The notes below the pieces were generated by a model, which worked only from the letters and a program-made list of their open reading frames with translations, had not been told where the DNA came from and did no database searches. A program made the translations under genes and the position numbers. This document shows, piece after piece, positions 47,586-57,553 of a stretch of DNA of 64,000 nucleotides (the stretch's first letter is position 1; each line of letters starts with the position of its first letter). The stretch covers positions 124,001-188,000 of the forward strand of contig NZ_FOFL01000002.1 of the NCBI RefSeq assembly GCF_900110945.1. The letters are read 5' to 3'. Source of the DNA: Devosia sp. YR412 (lineage in GTDB: Bacteria; Pseudomonadota; Alphaproteobacteria; Rhizobiales; Devosiaceae).

Positions 47586-48589
47586 AACGCCCGATCGCCC
47601 GCCCCACCACCACCCTGACCGACGACACCGAGGCCTATCGCGCGCCGCGAGCCTTTGCGCCGGCCAATGTCGTGGTTGCCGAACCGCAATTCGATGCCGC
47701 CGAAGATGATGCCCTGATCGCGCCGACGCCGCGCCGCATGGGCTGGGTCGGACGTCTCGCCTGGACCACGGGTGGCGTTCTGGTCTCGGCCGGTCTCGGC
47801 CTTGCGGCAGACCGCCTGATCCGCGACCTGTTCGCCGCCAATGAATGGCTGGGCTGGCTGGGGCTGGGCGTGCTCGGCGCCTTCCTCGTCGCCGTACTGG
47901 CCCTGACCGCACGCGAAATTTTTGCGCTGCGCCGCCTGCGCGTGCTGGATGCGCTCAAGCGCGACGCCGCCTTGGCCACGGCTGAGAATGACGTACATCG
48001 CGCCAGGCGCGTGGTGGAACATCTGACCGGCATTTACGCGGCGCGGCCCGATCTGGCCCGCGCCCGGCAGAATGTCACCGACAGCCTGCAGCATCTCTTC
48101 GATGGCCACGAAACCGTAGCGCTGGCCGAACGCAGCCTGATGGCGCCGCTCGACGCCCGCGCCAAGAGCCTGACAGCCGCATCGGCCCGCCGCGTGGCAT
48201 TGGTGACCGCCGTGTCACCGCGGGCGCTGGTGGACATCGCCTTCGTCATTTACGAAAGCATCCGCCTCGCCGGGGCCATTGCAGCGCTCTATGGCGCCCG
48301 TCCGGGCCTGCTCGGCTTCTTCCGGTTGACCGGTGCCGTCCTCGCCCATCTCGCCGTCACCGGCGGTCTGGTGCTGACCGATGGCGTGGTGGAACAACTG
48401 GTCGGCCAGGGCATCGCCGCAAAGCTCTCGGCCCGGCTGGGCGAAGGCGTGGTCAATGGCCTGATGACGGTGCGCGTCGGCATCGCCGCCATGCGCGTCG
48501 TCCGCCCCCTGCCCTTCGAAACCCAGAAACAGCCGATGGTGCGGGATTTCATTCCCGAACTCACCAAGCTGGCCGCCGATCCGAAATAG
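47582..48589 (+). CDS. ycjF: YcjF family membrane protein (UPF0283)
   Basis: 335 residues. Two membrane segments in the middle (about 62-80 and 90-110), then the conserved C-terminal part 'VDIAFVIYESIRLAGAIAALYGARPGLLGFFRL'. The start codon overlaps the ycjX stop (ATGA). Partner of ycjX; the pair belongs to the envelope or heat-stress regulon in enterics. Role here unknown. Confidence 0.9.
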   Translation: MKRPIARPTTTLTDDTEAYRAPRAFAPANVVVAEPQFDAAEDDALIAPTPRRMGWVGRLAWTTGGVLVSAGLGLAADRLIRDLFAANEWLGWLGLGVLGAFLVAVLALTAREIFALRRLRVLDALKRDAALATAENDVHRARRVVEHLTGIYAARPDLARARQNVTDSLQHLFDGHETVALAERSLMAPLDARAKSLTAASARRVALVTAVSPRALVDIAFVIYESIRLAGAIAALYGARPGLLGFFRLTGAVLAHLAVTGGLVLTDGVVEQLVGQGIAAKLSARLGEGVVNGLMTVRVGIAAMRVVRPLPFETQKQPMVRDFIPELTKLAADPK

Positions 48590-49018
48590 CTATTCAGCCG
48601 CCTGCATCAGCGGGCGATGCGCCACCTTGCCCTTGGGCTGCGGCTTGGCCTCGGGATGGGCCATGAAATAGCGCCCGCGCGCCTCGAGCACCCGCGGCCG
48701 GTTGTCGACCGCCCAGGCGCCGAGAATCTTCAGCGGCTTCTGCAGGTCATAACCCAGTTCAGTCAGCTCGTAGTCCACCCGCGGGGGAATCGATGGCGTG
48801 ACCGTGCGGGTCACGAAGCCGTCCATCTCCAGCTCCCGCAAGGTCGCGGTCAGCACTTTCTGGCTGATGCCGCCGATCTGCTTCTTGATCTCGGAGAAGC
48901 GGAGCGGACCCCCGCTGAGCAGGTTGATGATCAGCACCGTCCACTTGCCGGCGATCTGATGGAGGATCTCGCCAACCGGCCTGCAGTCATTGTGGATATG
49001 GGGCTCAGCCGGTTTCAT
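48590..49018 (-). CDS. HxlR family transcriptional regulator
   Basis: 142 residues. HxlR winged helix: 'GEILHQIAGKWTVLIINLLSGGPLRFSEIKKQIGGISQKVLTATLRELEMDGFVTR' is split here by function: recognition helix near 'GISQKVL', wing after 'LEMDG'. One early cysteine (Cys12), a possible redox sensor as in related proteins. It is divergent from an NAD(P)H-dependent FMN reductase, the usual target layout. The 95-bp gap holds a direct repeat ACCAACGG / ACCACGG (49091-49106). Confidence 0.88.
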   Translation of the reverse strand: MKPAEPHIHNDCRPVGEILHQIAGKWTVLIINLLSGGPLRFSEIKKQIGGISQKVLTATLRELEMDGFVTRTVTPSIPPRVDYELTELGYDLQKPLKILGAWAVDNRPRVLEARGRYFMAHPEAKPQPKGKVAHRPLMQAAE

Positions 49019-49113
49019 TTTTGTGCCTCGTGTTTCGAAAAAGTGCCGTCTTGCCGCAATTTAGCTGGTCACTCATATAGCGTCAGTTACCAACGGATAC
49101 CACGGTTAGTTTT

Positions 49114-49689
49114 ATGAAAAATGTCGTCGTCCTCGTCGCCAGCCCGAGCCCCAAGTCAGTCAATCGCAAGCTGGCAAACACGCTGGAAAAGCTGTCGGAG
49201 GGCAAGCTCAAGTTCGACTATCCCGACCTGTTCGCCCTGCCCTATTACGACGACCACCTGTGGGCCAATCCGCCCGCCGTCATTACCGACCTCAAGCGCC
49301 GTGTCGAGGCCGCCGATGCGGCGTTGATCGTGACCCCCGAATACAATCGCTCTTTCCCCGGTGTGCTCAAGAACGCGCTCGACTGGGCCTCGCGCCCCTA
49401 TGCGCAGAGCTCATGGATGGACAAGCCGACCGCTCTGGTCGGGGCGACGCCGGGCGCCACCGGCACCGCAGCCGGCCAAGGCCATCTGCGCTCGGTCCTG
49501 CCGGTCTATGGCATGCTGGTGATGGGTCAGCCGGAAGTCTATTTCAACATGAAGCCGGGCCTGATCACCGATGAGCTCGAGATCACCGACGAAACGACCT
49601 TTGCTTTCCTCAATGGCTGGGTGCAGAAATTCAGCGCCTTCATCGAGCGCCATGGCGTCGACAAGGCCGAGGCCATCGCTGCCGAATAG
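49114..49689 (+). CDS. NADPH-dependent FMN reductase family protein
   Basis: 191 residues with the flavodoxin-like fold: 'VVLVASPSPKSVNRKLA' (FMN phosphate loop) and 'LIVTPEYNRSFPGVLKNALDWASRP', the family signature. A soluble quinone or flavin reductase, probably induced through the divergent HxlR regulator. The 3' end is convergent with the ferredoxin gene, 2 bp away. Confidence 0.88.
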   Translation: MKNVVVLVASPSPKSVNRKLANTLEKLSEGKLKFDYPDLFALPYYDDHLWANPPAVITDLKRRVEAADAALIVTPEYNRSFPGVLKNALDWASRPYAQSSWMDKPTALVGATPGATGTAAGQGHLRSVLPVYGMLVMGQPEVYFNMKPGLITDELEITDETTFAFLNGWVQKFSAFIERHGVDKAEAIAAE

Positions 49690-49691
49690 GC

Positions 49692-50015
49692 TCAGGCGTC
49701 CTTGGAGGCGCTGGCGGCCAGCGTCAGCTTGAGGCCGTCGAGTGCGTCGCTGCAGAGGATCTGGCAGGAGAGGCGCGAGTTCGACTTCACGTCACCGACA
49801 GAGTCGAGCATGTCCTCTTCCTCGTCGCTCGGCGCGCCGACCGCGTCGAGCCAGTCCTTGTCGACATAGACATGGCAGGTGGCGCAGCTCATGGCGCCAC
49901 CGCATTCGGCCTTGATGTCGAGGCCCCAGTCGCGGATCACTTCCATCACGCGCCAGCCTTCGAGGCCTTCAAGGGCGTGGTTTTCACCCGCCTGGTCGGT
50001 GACGTGAATGATCAT
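49692..50015 (-). CDS. 2Fe-2S ferredoxin (adrenodoxin type)
   Basis: 107 residues. Cluster ligands in '[15 protein letters not shown]' (C-X5-C-X2-C) and a fourth Cys in 'RLSCQIL'. Small soluble electron carrier. The 77-bp gap to the FNR gene contains a hairpin CTTCCC-GCAA-GGGAAG at 50059-50074. Likely electron partner of the adjacent ferredoxin-NADP reductase, and possibly of the sulfite reductase in the same gene run. Confidence 0.9.
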   Translation of the reverse strand: MIIHVTDQAGENHALEGLEGWRVMEVIRDWGLDIKAECGGAMSCATCHVYVDKDWLDAVGAPSDEEEDMLDSVGDVKSNSRLSCQILCSDALDGLKLTLAASASKDA

Positions 50016-50092
50016 GGGCGTATCCTCAACAACGGGGCGTCCATACCCCGCCGAGGCCCTTCCCGCAAGGGAAGAGCCCTTAGTTCTATGGT

Positions 50093-51124
<1,032 letters not shown>

Positions 51125-51187
51125 TCAAGTCCGGTTGCCGGAGGGTCAAGGCCTCCGGGTTAATATGATAGGCGCGATCCACTTAGC

Positions 51188-52462
51188 TCAGTGGACGCGA
51201 CGAAGGAAGGGGCGCGTGCCGACGGGGACTTCTGTCACCCCGACCGGCTGGTAGAACAGGGCGACTTCGGGCAGGCGGTTCTCGACCAGTGCCTGGCGGG
51301 TCGGTTCGTGAGTGACTACGAAAGCGTTGAAGCCGCAGCGGCGCATCAGCGGGATCTGGTCCTGCAACACGTCACCAATGGCCCTGATCTCGTTAGCGTA
51401 CTGGTAACGTTCAGCGAGCAGACGTGCGGTGGAATAGCCGCGGCCATCGGAAAAGGCCGGGAACTTGATAGCCACCGAGGCAAAGCGGGCCAAATCGCCT
51501 TCGACCTGTTCGACATTGTCGCCGGGAACGATCAGCAGGCCCAGCGGATGCTGGCTGGCGAGGAATTCATCGCGATGTTCGAGGAAGACCGGCAGCGGCA
51601 CATGCTTGTAGCTGGCCGTGGCGGGCGTGCTCTCTTCGGTCCACTCGTGGAACGGGTCGGCGATGAAGGCGCCATCCTTCCAGAGGGTATGTCGGTTGGC
51701 AGCTTGCATAGGAGAGGCGATCGCTCCGCTGAAATCGTAATGGATGCCGCACTCTTTTTTATTGAGGCCGCGCCAGCGTCCGGCGCGCGGATCCTCGCCC
51801 TCGGCAACCACCGAGGTGCAGGGCGCGCAACCGATCGACTTATAGCCCTTAGCGAACAGCGGATGCTCGGGCAAGCCGTGGTCGATCTTGTATTGGTTGA
51901 CGTCGACATCGTTGAAATAGGCCAGCGGATTGACCTTGATGCGATCGTCACTGGTCAGCTCGAAATGCGGCAACACGCCGCGTTCCTTCGTCTGGAAGCG
52001 CTTCCGGCCCGTGACCCAGCCGCCATATTGCTCGGTGATCGGCTCAAGCGGCTCGGTCTTACGGATATGGCAGCAGCTATCGGGATCGGTTTCCCACAGC
52101 GTGCCGGTCGGATCGAAGCGCTTCACATCCTCGGAATTAGGATGGATCGCGTGCACATTGATCAGGCCGAGGTGCTTTTTGAGGGTCTCGACATAGTCCA
52201 GCGTCTCGGCGAAATGCTTGCCGGTTTCGAGGAAATACACCGGCATGCTCGGATCGACCTGCGCCACGATATGCAGCAGCACGGCCGAGTCAGCGCCGAA
52301 GGACGAGACGATGGCCAGATCGCCCGGCAGCACGTCACTCACCGCATAGCGCAGCACGCCAACGGCATCCATTTCGTCGAACATGCCATTGAGGGCCAGG
52401 ATGCCCAGCGCGCGCAGCTTGTCATGCGCAGCCTGGGCAGGCGCCAGTTTAGGCATTGCCAT
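51188..52462 (-). CDS. cysH: Adenylyl-sulfate reductase fused to DUF934
   Basis: 424 residues from ATG at 52462; it overlaps cysI by 14 bp. Residues 1 to about 260 are CysH: PP-loop 'SSFGADSAVLL', 'FLETGKHFAETLDY', catalytic Cys238 in 'KKECGIH'. Cysteines 130-131 ('DSCCHIRKTEPL') and 212/215 ('SIGCAPCT') bind a 4Fe-4S cluster and mark the APS-using form. Residues of about 262-424 match DUF934 ('FSDGRGYSTARLLAERYQY', 'RCGFNAFVVT'), usually a separate gene beside cysI. Reduces adenylyl sulfate to sulfite. The fusion is open throughout, with no frameshift sign. Confidence 0.9.
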   Translation of the reverse strand: MAMPKLAPAQAAHDKLRALGILALNGMFDEMDAVGVLRYAVSDVLPGDLAIVSSFGADSAVLLHIVAQVDPSMPVYFLETGKHFAETLDYVETLKKHLGLINVHAIHPNSEDVKRFDPTGTLWETDPDSCCHIRKTEPLEPITEQYGGWVTGRKRFQTKERGVLPHFELTSDDRIKVNPLAYFNDVDVNQYKIDHGLPEHPLFAKGYKSIGCAPCTSVVAEGEDPRAGRWRGLNKKECGIHYDFSGAIASPMQAANRHTLWKDGAFIADPFHEWTEESTPATASYKHVPLPVFLEHRDEFLASQHPLGLLIVPGDNVEQVEGDLARFASVAIKFPAFSDGRGYSTARLLAERYQYANEIRAIGDVLQDQIPLMRRCGFNAFVVTHEPTRQALVENRLPEVALFYQPVGVTEVPVGTRPFLRRVH

Positions 52463-54107
52463 AGAGGGCCTCCTTGAACGGGGCTTCGCCGAGGCGGCGA
52501 TAGGCCTCAATGAAGCTTTCGTCCTTGCTGGTGCGCTGGGCGATATAGGTATCCACCAACGTCTCGATGGCGCCGGGGACGTTTTCGGCTTCAAAGCCCG
52601 GGCCGATGATCTTGCCCACCGAAGCATGCTCGGTGGCGTCGCCGCCCAGGGTGATCTGATAGAGCTCGCCGCCCTTCTTCTCGACGCCGAGAATGCCAAT
52701 GTGGCCCACGTGATGATGGCCGCAGGCATTGATGCAGCCGGAAATCTTGATCTTGAGATCGCCGATTTCGGCCTGGCGGGTCGGCTCGGCGAACTTGCGC
52801 GAAATTTCCTGCGCGATCGGGATCGAACGGGCATTGGCCAGGGCGCAGAAGTCGAGGCCGGGGCAGCAGATCATGTCGGTGATCAAACCCGTATTGCCCT
52901 CGGCAAAGCCGGTGGCGACCAGTGCCTCATAGACCGCGCGGAGATCGGCAATGGCGACATGAGGCAGCACCAGATTCTGCTCATGGGTCACGCGGAGTTC
53001 GTCAAAGCCATAGCGCTCGGCGATATCGGCAATGTCGTCCATCTGCTTGTCGGTCGCATCGCCCGGTGCGCCGCCGACTGGCTTGAGCGAAATCGTCACC
53101 GAGGCGTAGCCCGGCTCGCGGTGCGAATTGATATTGTGGTCGAGCCAGCGGCCATAGGCCGGGTCGATGATCGACTCGTAAGCGACATCGATTTTCGTCG
53201 CCTTCTGCGCCTTGAACTGAGGCGGCGCGAAATAGGCGGTGATGCGGTCTACTTCCTCGGATGGCAGGGTGAGAACGCCACCGCGCACTTCGGCAAATTC
53301 CGCCTCGACCTGGCCCTTGATGGTCTCAAGGCCTTCTTCATGGACCAGAATTTTGATGCGCGCCTTGTACTTGTTGTCCCGGCGGCCATAGCGGTTGTAA
53401 ACGCGCATGATCGACTCGAGATAGGCCAGCAGATGCTCATTGGGCACGAAGCTATTGATCAGCTTGCCGATCATCGGCGTCCGGCCAAGGCCACCGCCAA
53501 CCCAGACTTCCCAGCCGATATCGCCGGCCGCATTGGTCGCGGCCTGCAGGCCAATATCGTGGAAGCGGATGGCGGCGCGGTCATTCGGCGCACCGGTGAC
53601 TGCAATCTTGAACTTGCGCGGCAGGTAGCTGAACTCGGGATGGAGGCTCGACCACTGGCGCAGGATTTCAGCGATCGGACGCGGGTCGATGATCTCGTCG
53701 GCGGCAGCGCCGGCAAAATGATCGGCAGTAACATTGCGGATGCAATTGCCCGAGGTCTGGATGGCATGCATTTCAACCGATGCCAGCTCTTCGAGGATCA
53801 CCGGGATGTCCTTGAGCTTGGGCCAGTTGAACTGAATGTTCTGCCGCGTGGTGAAGTGGCCATAGCCGCGGTCATAGGTGCGGGCGATATGGGCAAACAT
53901 CCGCATCTGTCTGGCCGACAGCGTGCCATAGGGCACGGCAATGCGCAGCATATAGGCATGCAGCTGCAGGTAGAGCCCGTTCATCAGGCGGAGCGGTCGG
54001 AACTGGTCCTCGCTCAACTCGCCCGACAGGCGGCGCTTCACCTGATCGGAAAACTGCGCGGTGCGGCCTGCAACGAAAGCCGCGTCGAATTCATCATATC
54101 GATACAT
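52449..54107 (-). CDS. cysI: Sulfite (or nitrite) reductase hemoprotein subunit
   Basis: 552 residues from ATG at 54107 (a GTG four codons earlier is possible). Duplicated nitrite/sulfite reductase fold: 'RGYGHFTTRQNIQFNWP' and the siroheme/4Fe-4S ligands in 'CCPGLDFCALA' and 'SGCINACGHHHVGHIG'. Placed between cysG (siroheme supply) and cysH, so sulfite reduction is the likely role. No cysJ flavoprotein is nearby; electrons probably come from ferredoxin. Overlaps DUF2849 by 14 bp. Confidence 0.93.
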   Translation of the reverse strand: MYRYDEFDAAFVAGRTAQFSDQVKRRLSGELSEDQFRPLRLMNGLYLQLHAYMLRIAVPYGTLSARQMRMFAHIARTYDRGYGHFTTRQNIQFNWPKLKDIPVILEELASVEMHAIQTSGNCIRNVTADHFAGAAADEIIDPRPIAEILRQWSSLHPEFSYLPRKFKIAVTGAPNDRAAIRFHDIGLQAATNAAGDIGWEVWVGGGLGRTPMIGKLINSFVPNEHLLAYLESIMRVYNRYGRRDNKYKARIKILVHEEGLETIKGQVEAEFAEVRGGVLTLPSEEVDRITAYFAPPQFKAQKATKIDVAYESIIDPAYGRWLDHNINSHREPGYASVTISLKPVGGAPGDATDKQMDDIADIAERYGFDELRVTHEQNLVLPHVAIADLRAVYEALVATGFAEGNTGLITDMICCPGLDFCALANARSIPIAQEISRKFAEPTRQAEIGDLKIKISGCINACGHHHVGHIGILGVEKKGGELYQITLGGDATEHASVGKIIGPGFEAENVPGAIETLVDTYIAQRTSKDESFIEAYRRLGEAPFKEALYGNA

Positions 54108-54417
54108 GACCGTCCTCACCCAGATGCTGGCGGTCGTAAATCTCGCCCTTGATTGTCAGTGGAGCCGTCGGCCCGTTGGCGCGAATGCGTTCGCGCAAGC
54201 GCTTGGGGGTGATCACCCCGGCCTCCAGCGTCACTTCCTCGATCTCGAGGCTGATGACGCGGCCGGTGCCCTTGGTCGCGACCAAAGCGGCATCACGCTC
54301 GGCTGCCTCTTCCTTGGCGAACAGGCGCGCCGCCTGCAGGTCTTCGACCCAGCCTCCCTTTGCGTCGAGATAAACCGTCCCGCCGGACGTCAGTTCATTG
54401 CCAGTCAGAATTTCCAT
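54094..54417 (-). CDS. DUF2849 protein
   Basis: 107 residues. Small beta-rich protein with 'LTSGGTVYLDAKGGWVEDLQAARLF', the DUF2849 pattern, found next to sulfite reductase genes in alphaproteobacteria. It overlaps cysI by 14 bp and follows cysG by 4 bp, so it is made with the sulfite-reduction enzymes. Biochemical role unknown. Confidence 0.85.
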   Translation of the reverse strand: MEILTGNELTSGGTVYLDAKGGWVEDLQAARLFAKEEAAERDAALVATKGTGRVISLEIEEVTLEAGVITPKRLRERIRANGPTAPLTIKGEIYDRQHLGEDGHVSI

Positions 54418-54421
54418 GCTG

Positions 54422-55813
54422 CTACGCTACCTTGAAGCTCATGCCGGCGAGCTGGGCGGCATTCGCCCAGTCTCCGGCCTCAACGGCTTCGCCTACGAGG
54501 ATGATTGCGGGACCTTCACTGAACGCAACCTGACCGGCGGCCAAGGCTGATAGCGTGCCCGAATAGGTGGATTTGTCGGCCCGGCCAGCATTGACCACAA
54601 TGCCGACGGGCAGGTCTGCCCGGGCGCCATGCGCGATCAGCCGTGCGGCGACATCTGACGCTATGGACTTGCCCATGTAGAGCGCCAGCGTCAGGCCGGA
54701 CTGCGCCAGCGCGGCCCAATGGCTGAGGTCGCTGTCATCGGCACCATGGGCGGTGGCCATGATGAAGCCGCTCGACACTTTGCGCAGTGTGACCGGCGTT
54801 GCCGTATCGGCAGCAGCGGCCAGAGCGGCGCTGATGCCCGGTACGACCTGATAGGCCAAGCCGGCCTTGCGCAGGGCGGCGATTTCCTCGCCGGCACGAC
54901 CGAAGACCATCGGATCGCCGGACTTGAGACGGGCGACGCGCTTGCCCTGCCCGGCCAGCCGCACGATCAGCGTATTGATCTGCGCCTGCGAAAAGCTGTG
55001 GTGGCCCTTGGCCTTGCCAACAAGGATGCGCTCCGCATCGCGACGGCCCATGTCGACCACGACCGTGGGCACCAGCTGGTCATGCACGATGACATCAGCC
55101 TCCTGCAGCAGCCGCTGGGCGCGCAGGGTGAGAAGGTCTTCCGAGCCGGGACCGGCGCCGATCAGCCAGACCACGCCTTGGCTTTCGCCAGTGACGTGCT
55201 GGTGCAGCAAGTCGGTTGCAGCGGCAAGCCCCTGCCCGGCCTGTTCGGCGGCCTCGATCTGTGGCGAGGAGACCAGCGCCTCATAGAAGCGACGGCGGGC
55301 CGCGCCATCGTGAATCAGGCTCTCAGTGGTTTTCCGTAACTGCCCGGCCAGCCTGGCGATTTTGCCAATGCCCGGCGACAGCATGGCTTCGATCCGGGCG
55401 CGGACGAGACGGGCCAGCACGGGCGCATCACCCTCGGTGGAAATGGCAATCGTCAGCGGCGCACGATCGACGATGGAGGGCGTGTAGAAATCGCACTCTG
55501 CAGGAACGTCGACGACATTGAGCGGAATGCCACGGGCGCGCGCTTCGGCCTTGGCTAGTTCGGCGTCATCGCTCTCTTCGGCCACGAAGACCAGAGCGGC
55601 ATTGTCGAGGTCGGCAGCGCCGAAAGCACGCTCGTTCAACTCGACTTCGAAGGCATTGAAGAGGGGTTCGATATGCCGCGCAATAATCACGACCTGGGCG
55701 GTAGTCTTAGTAACCAATCGGACCTTGTTGAGGGCTTCTTCTCCACCGCCGATGATGACGATGCGCTGACCCTGTACTTTGTAGCTCAACGGAAATGTGT
55801 TGAGTTGACCCAT
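54422..55813 (-). CDS. cysG: Siroheme synthase CysG
   Basis: 463 residues, full length. N-terminal precorrin-2 dehydrogenase/ferrochelatase with NAD motif 'IVIIGGGEEALNKVRLV' at about 18-34. C-terminal uroporphyrinogen-III methyltransferase with 'VWLIGAGPGSEDLLTLRAQRLLQEADVIVHD', 'LKSGDPMVFGRAGEEI' and 'VVPGISA'. Makes siroheme for CysI. First gene of the operon cysG-DUF2849-cysI-cysH. Confidence 0.95.
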   Translation of the reverse strand: MGQLNTFPLSYKVQGQRIVIIGGGEEALNKVRLVTKTTAQVVIIARHIEPLFNAFEVELNERAFGAADLDNAALVFVAEESDDAELAKAEARARGIPLNVVDVPAECDFYTPSIVDRAPLTIAISTEGDAPVLARLVRARIEAMLSPGIGKIARLAGQLRKTTESLIHDGAARRRFYEALVSSPQIEAAEQAGQGLAAATDLLHQHVTGESQGVVWLIGAGPGSEDLLTLRAQRLLQEADVIVHDQLVPTVVVDMGRRDAERILVGKAKGHHSFSQAQINTLIVRLAGQGKRVARLKSGDPMVFGRAGEEIAALRKAGLAYQVVPGISAALAAAADTATPVTLRKVSSGFIMATAHGADDSDLSHWAALAQSGLTLALYMGKSIASDVAARLIAHGARADLPVGIVVNAGRADKSTYSGTLSALAAGQVAFSEGPAIILVGEAVEAGDWANAAQLAGMSFKVA

Positions 55814-55872
55814 TGGAACCCTGGTGATGGACGGTTGGAAAATAGTCCATACCGGCCTGTTGCTACAAGGCG

Positions 55873-55883
55873 TTGAAATTCAA
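55873..55883. promoter_or_regulatory. Palindrome upstream of cysG
   Basis: TTGAA-A-TTCAA, flanked by GCG/CGC with one mismatch, about 60 bp before the cysG start. Could be an operator for the sulfite operon. The same gap holds GAGCAAA-T-TTTGCTC at 55977-55991 near the ferredoxin 3' end. Confidence 0.35.
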
Positions 55884-56001
55884 TCGCTTTTATATTCCCC
55901 TTGCGGGGCTGCGCTTGGAAAGCCCGAAGCGTTCCAGGGTAAAAGCCGCTAAATGAATCTTAGTGGGTCAAGCGCGGAGCAAATTTTGCTCGCAAGCCGG
56001 C

Positions 56002-56322
56002 CTAGCCCTGCCGGCTCGGAACGTGGACAACCAGGCCATCCAGCGCATCCTTGACCTTGATCTGGCAGCTCAGCCGGCTCTTGGCGGTGACGTCGAAGGC
56101 AAAATCCAGCATGTCTTCTTCCATGTTGGACGGGCCGCCGACCACTTCGGTCCAGGCGTCGTCGACATAGACATGGCAGGTGGCGCAGGTGCAGGCGCCG
56201 CCGCATTCGGCGATGATGCCGGGAATGCCGTTCATGATGGCGGTTTCCATCACGGTGGAGCCGTTCTGCGCTTCGGTTTCGACGCGTTCGCCGTCCTGCT
56301 GGACGAAGGTGATCTTGGTCAT
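56002..56322 (-). CDS. 2Fe-2S ferredoxin (second copy, adrenodoxin type)
   Basis: 106 residues. Ligand motif '[15 protein letters not shown]' (C-X5-C-X2-C plus one extra Cys) and late 'RLSCQIK'. About half identical to the ferredoxin at 49692, so a paralogue. This version is nearest the classical alphaproteobacterial ferredoxin VI. Separated from cysG by 188 bp, so probably its own transcript. Confidence 0.9.
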   Translation of the reverse strand: MTKITFVQQDGERVETEAQNGSTVMETAIMNGIPGIIAECGGACTCATCHVYVDDAWTEVVGGPSNMEEDMLDFAFDVTAKSRLSCQIKVKDALDGLVVHVPSRQG

Positions 56323-56380
56323 GGGTCTCGGGCTTGCTGTGTGAGACGGATATAGGCGATGGACGCGCCGGACGAAAGGG

Positions 56381-57553
56381 CTAGAGCCCCAGCAGGCCTT
56401 CGAGATAATGCCGCTCGATCCCGAACATCGCCTTCACATCTTCGATCTGCTTGAGCACCGCTTCGCGGTCGCGCCCGGCCCGGGCGTCCTTTTCGGCGAC
56501 GATCAGGTTGTTCTTGGGCGTATGCGCGTCGGAGACGAATTCGAACACCTTGGTCTTGTAGCCATTGAGCTCCAGCAGCAGCGCGCGCAGCGTGTCGGTG
56601 ACCATTTCGGCCTGGCGCTCAAGGAAAATGCCGTGGCGCAGCAGCACGTCAAGCTGGGTGGCCGGCTTGCCCGCCTCCATCTGGCGGCGGATCTGCTTGT
56701 GGCAGCAGGGGGCGACGGCGATCAGCGATGCACCGGCAGTGATGCCCTTGAAGATCGCGTCGTCGGTGGCCGTGTCGCAGGCATGCAGCGCGATGACCGC
56801 ATCGGCGCCGCTGGCGTCATAATCGATGATGGTGCCGGGCACGAAGCTGAGGCCGTCAAAGCCTGACGCAGATGCGGTGGCATTGCCGTCGTTGACCAGC
56901 CCGTCGCGCATTTCGACGCCGATCACCTCGGCCGCCTTGCCGGTGGTGGAGAGATAATCGTAGAGCGCGAAATCGAGATAGCCCTTGCCGGCGCCCATAT
57001 CGACAATGCGTGGCTTTTCGGAGCTGATGGCTTGAATCAATGGCGCGAAAATCTCGACCATCTTGTTGATTTGCCTGAACTTGTCCTGCGCATCATTGCG
57101 CACGACGCCGTCCTTGCCGGTGATCCCCAGGGCATAGAGATACGGCTTATTGGTCTCGGCGAGCGGGCGGTTCTTGGCGCGGTTATGCTCGGTCGAAACC
57201 GCCGTGCGGCCTTCGACTTCGGTCCGCTTGATCCGCACCTTGTCGCCATTGCGCTCGAAGCTCATGTCGAACTCGGTCGTGCTGAGCTGCGCCGAGCGGA
57301 ACTCGTCCTTCAGCGCGATGCGCAGATTGCCCATGGCCTCGGGCTGGATCTGGTTCTTGATGATGTCGCGCGTCTTGTAGTGGAAGGTGAAGCTGAACTT
57401 GTCGCCGCCCTTGACCACGATCTTCTTGACGTCGATCGACTTGAGATCGGGCTCGGCGCCGTGATAGCCGCCGAGCTTGAGCTTGACGAGCGTATTGGCG
57501 ACGAAGGCCGTCTTAACGGCAGCTAGGAATTCCTCGATGCGCTCGGTGCTCAA
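56381..57553 (-). CDS. Class I SAM-dependent methyltransferase (Methyltransf_32-like)
   Basis: 390 residues from TTG at 57553, which overlaps the prfC stop (TTGA) and has AAGGAA 5 nt upstream. No ATG precedes the conserved region. SAM-binding motif '[20 protein letters not shown]', then '[22 protein letters not shown]' and '[17 protein letters not shown]', a pattern seen in METTL25-like methyltransferases. Substrate unknown, possibly RNA. Translation coupled to prfC. Confidence 0.82.
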   Translation of the reverse strand: MSTERIEEFLAAVKTAFVANTLVKLKLGGYHGAEPDLKSIDVKKIVVKGGDKFSFTFHYKTRDIIKNQIQPEAMGNLRIALKDEFRSAQLSTTEFDMSFERNGDKVRIKRTEVEGRTAVSTEHNRAKNRPLAETNKPYLYALGITGKDGVVRNDAQDKFRQINKMVEIFAPLIQAISSEKPRIVDMGAGKGYLDFALYDYLSTTGKAAEVIGVEMRDGLVNDGNATASASGFDGLSFVPGTIIDYDASGADAVIALHACDTATDDAIFKGITAGASLIAVAPCCHKQIRRQMEAGKPATQLDVLLRHGIFLERQAEMVTDTLRALLLELNGYKTKVFEFVSDAHTPKNNLIVAEKDARAGRDREAVLKQIEDVKAMFGIERHYLEGLLGL

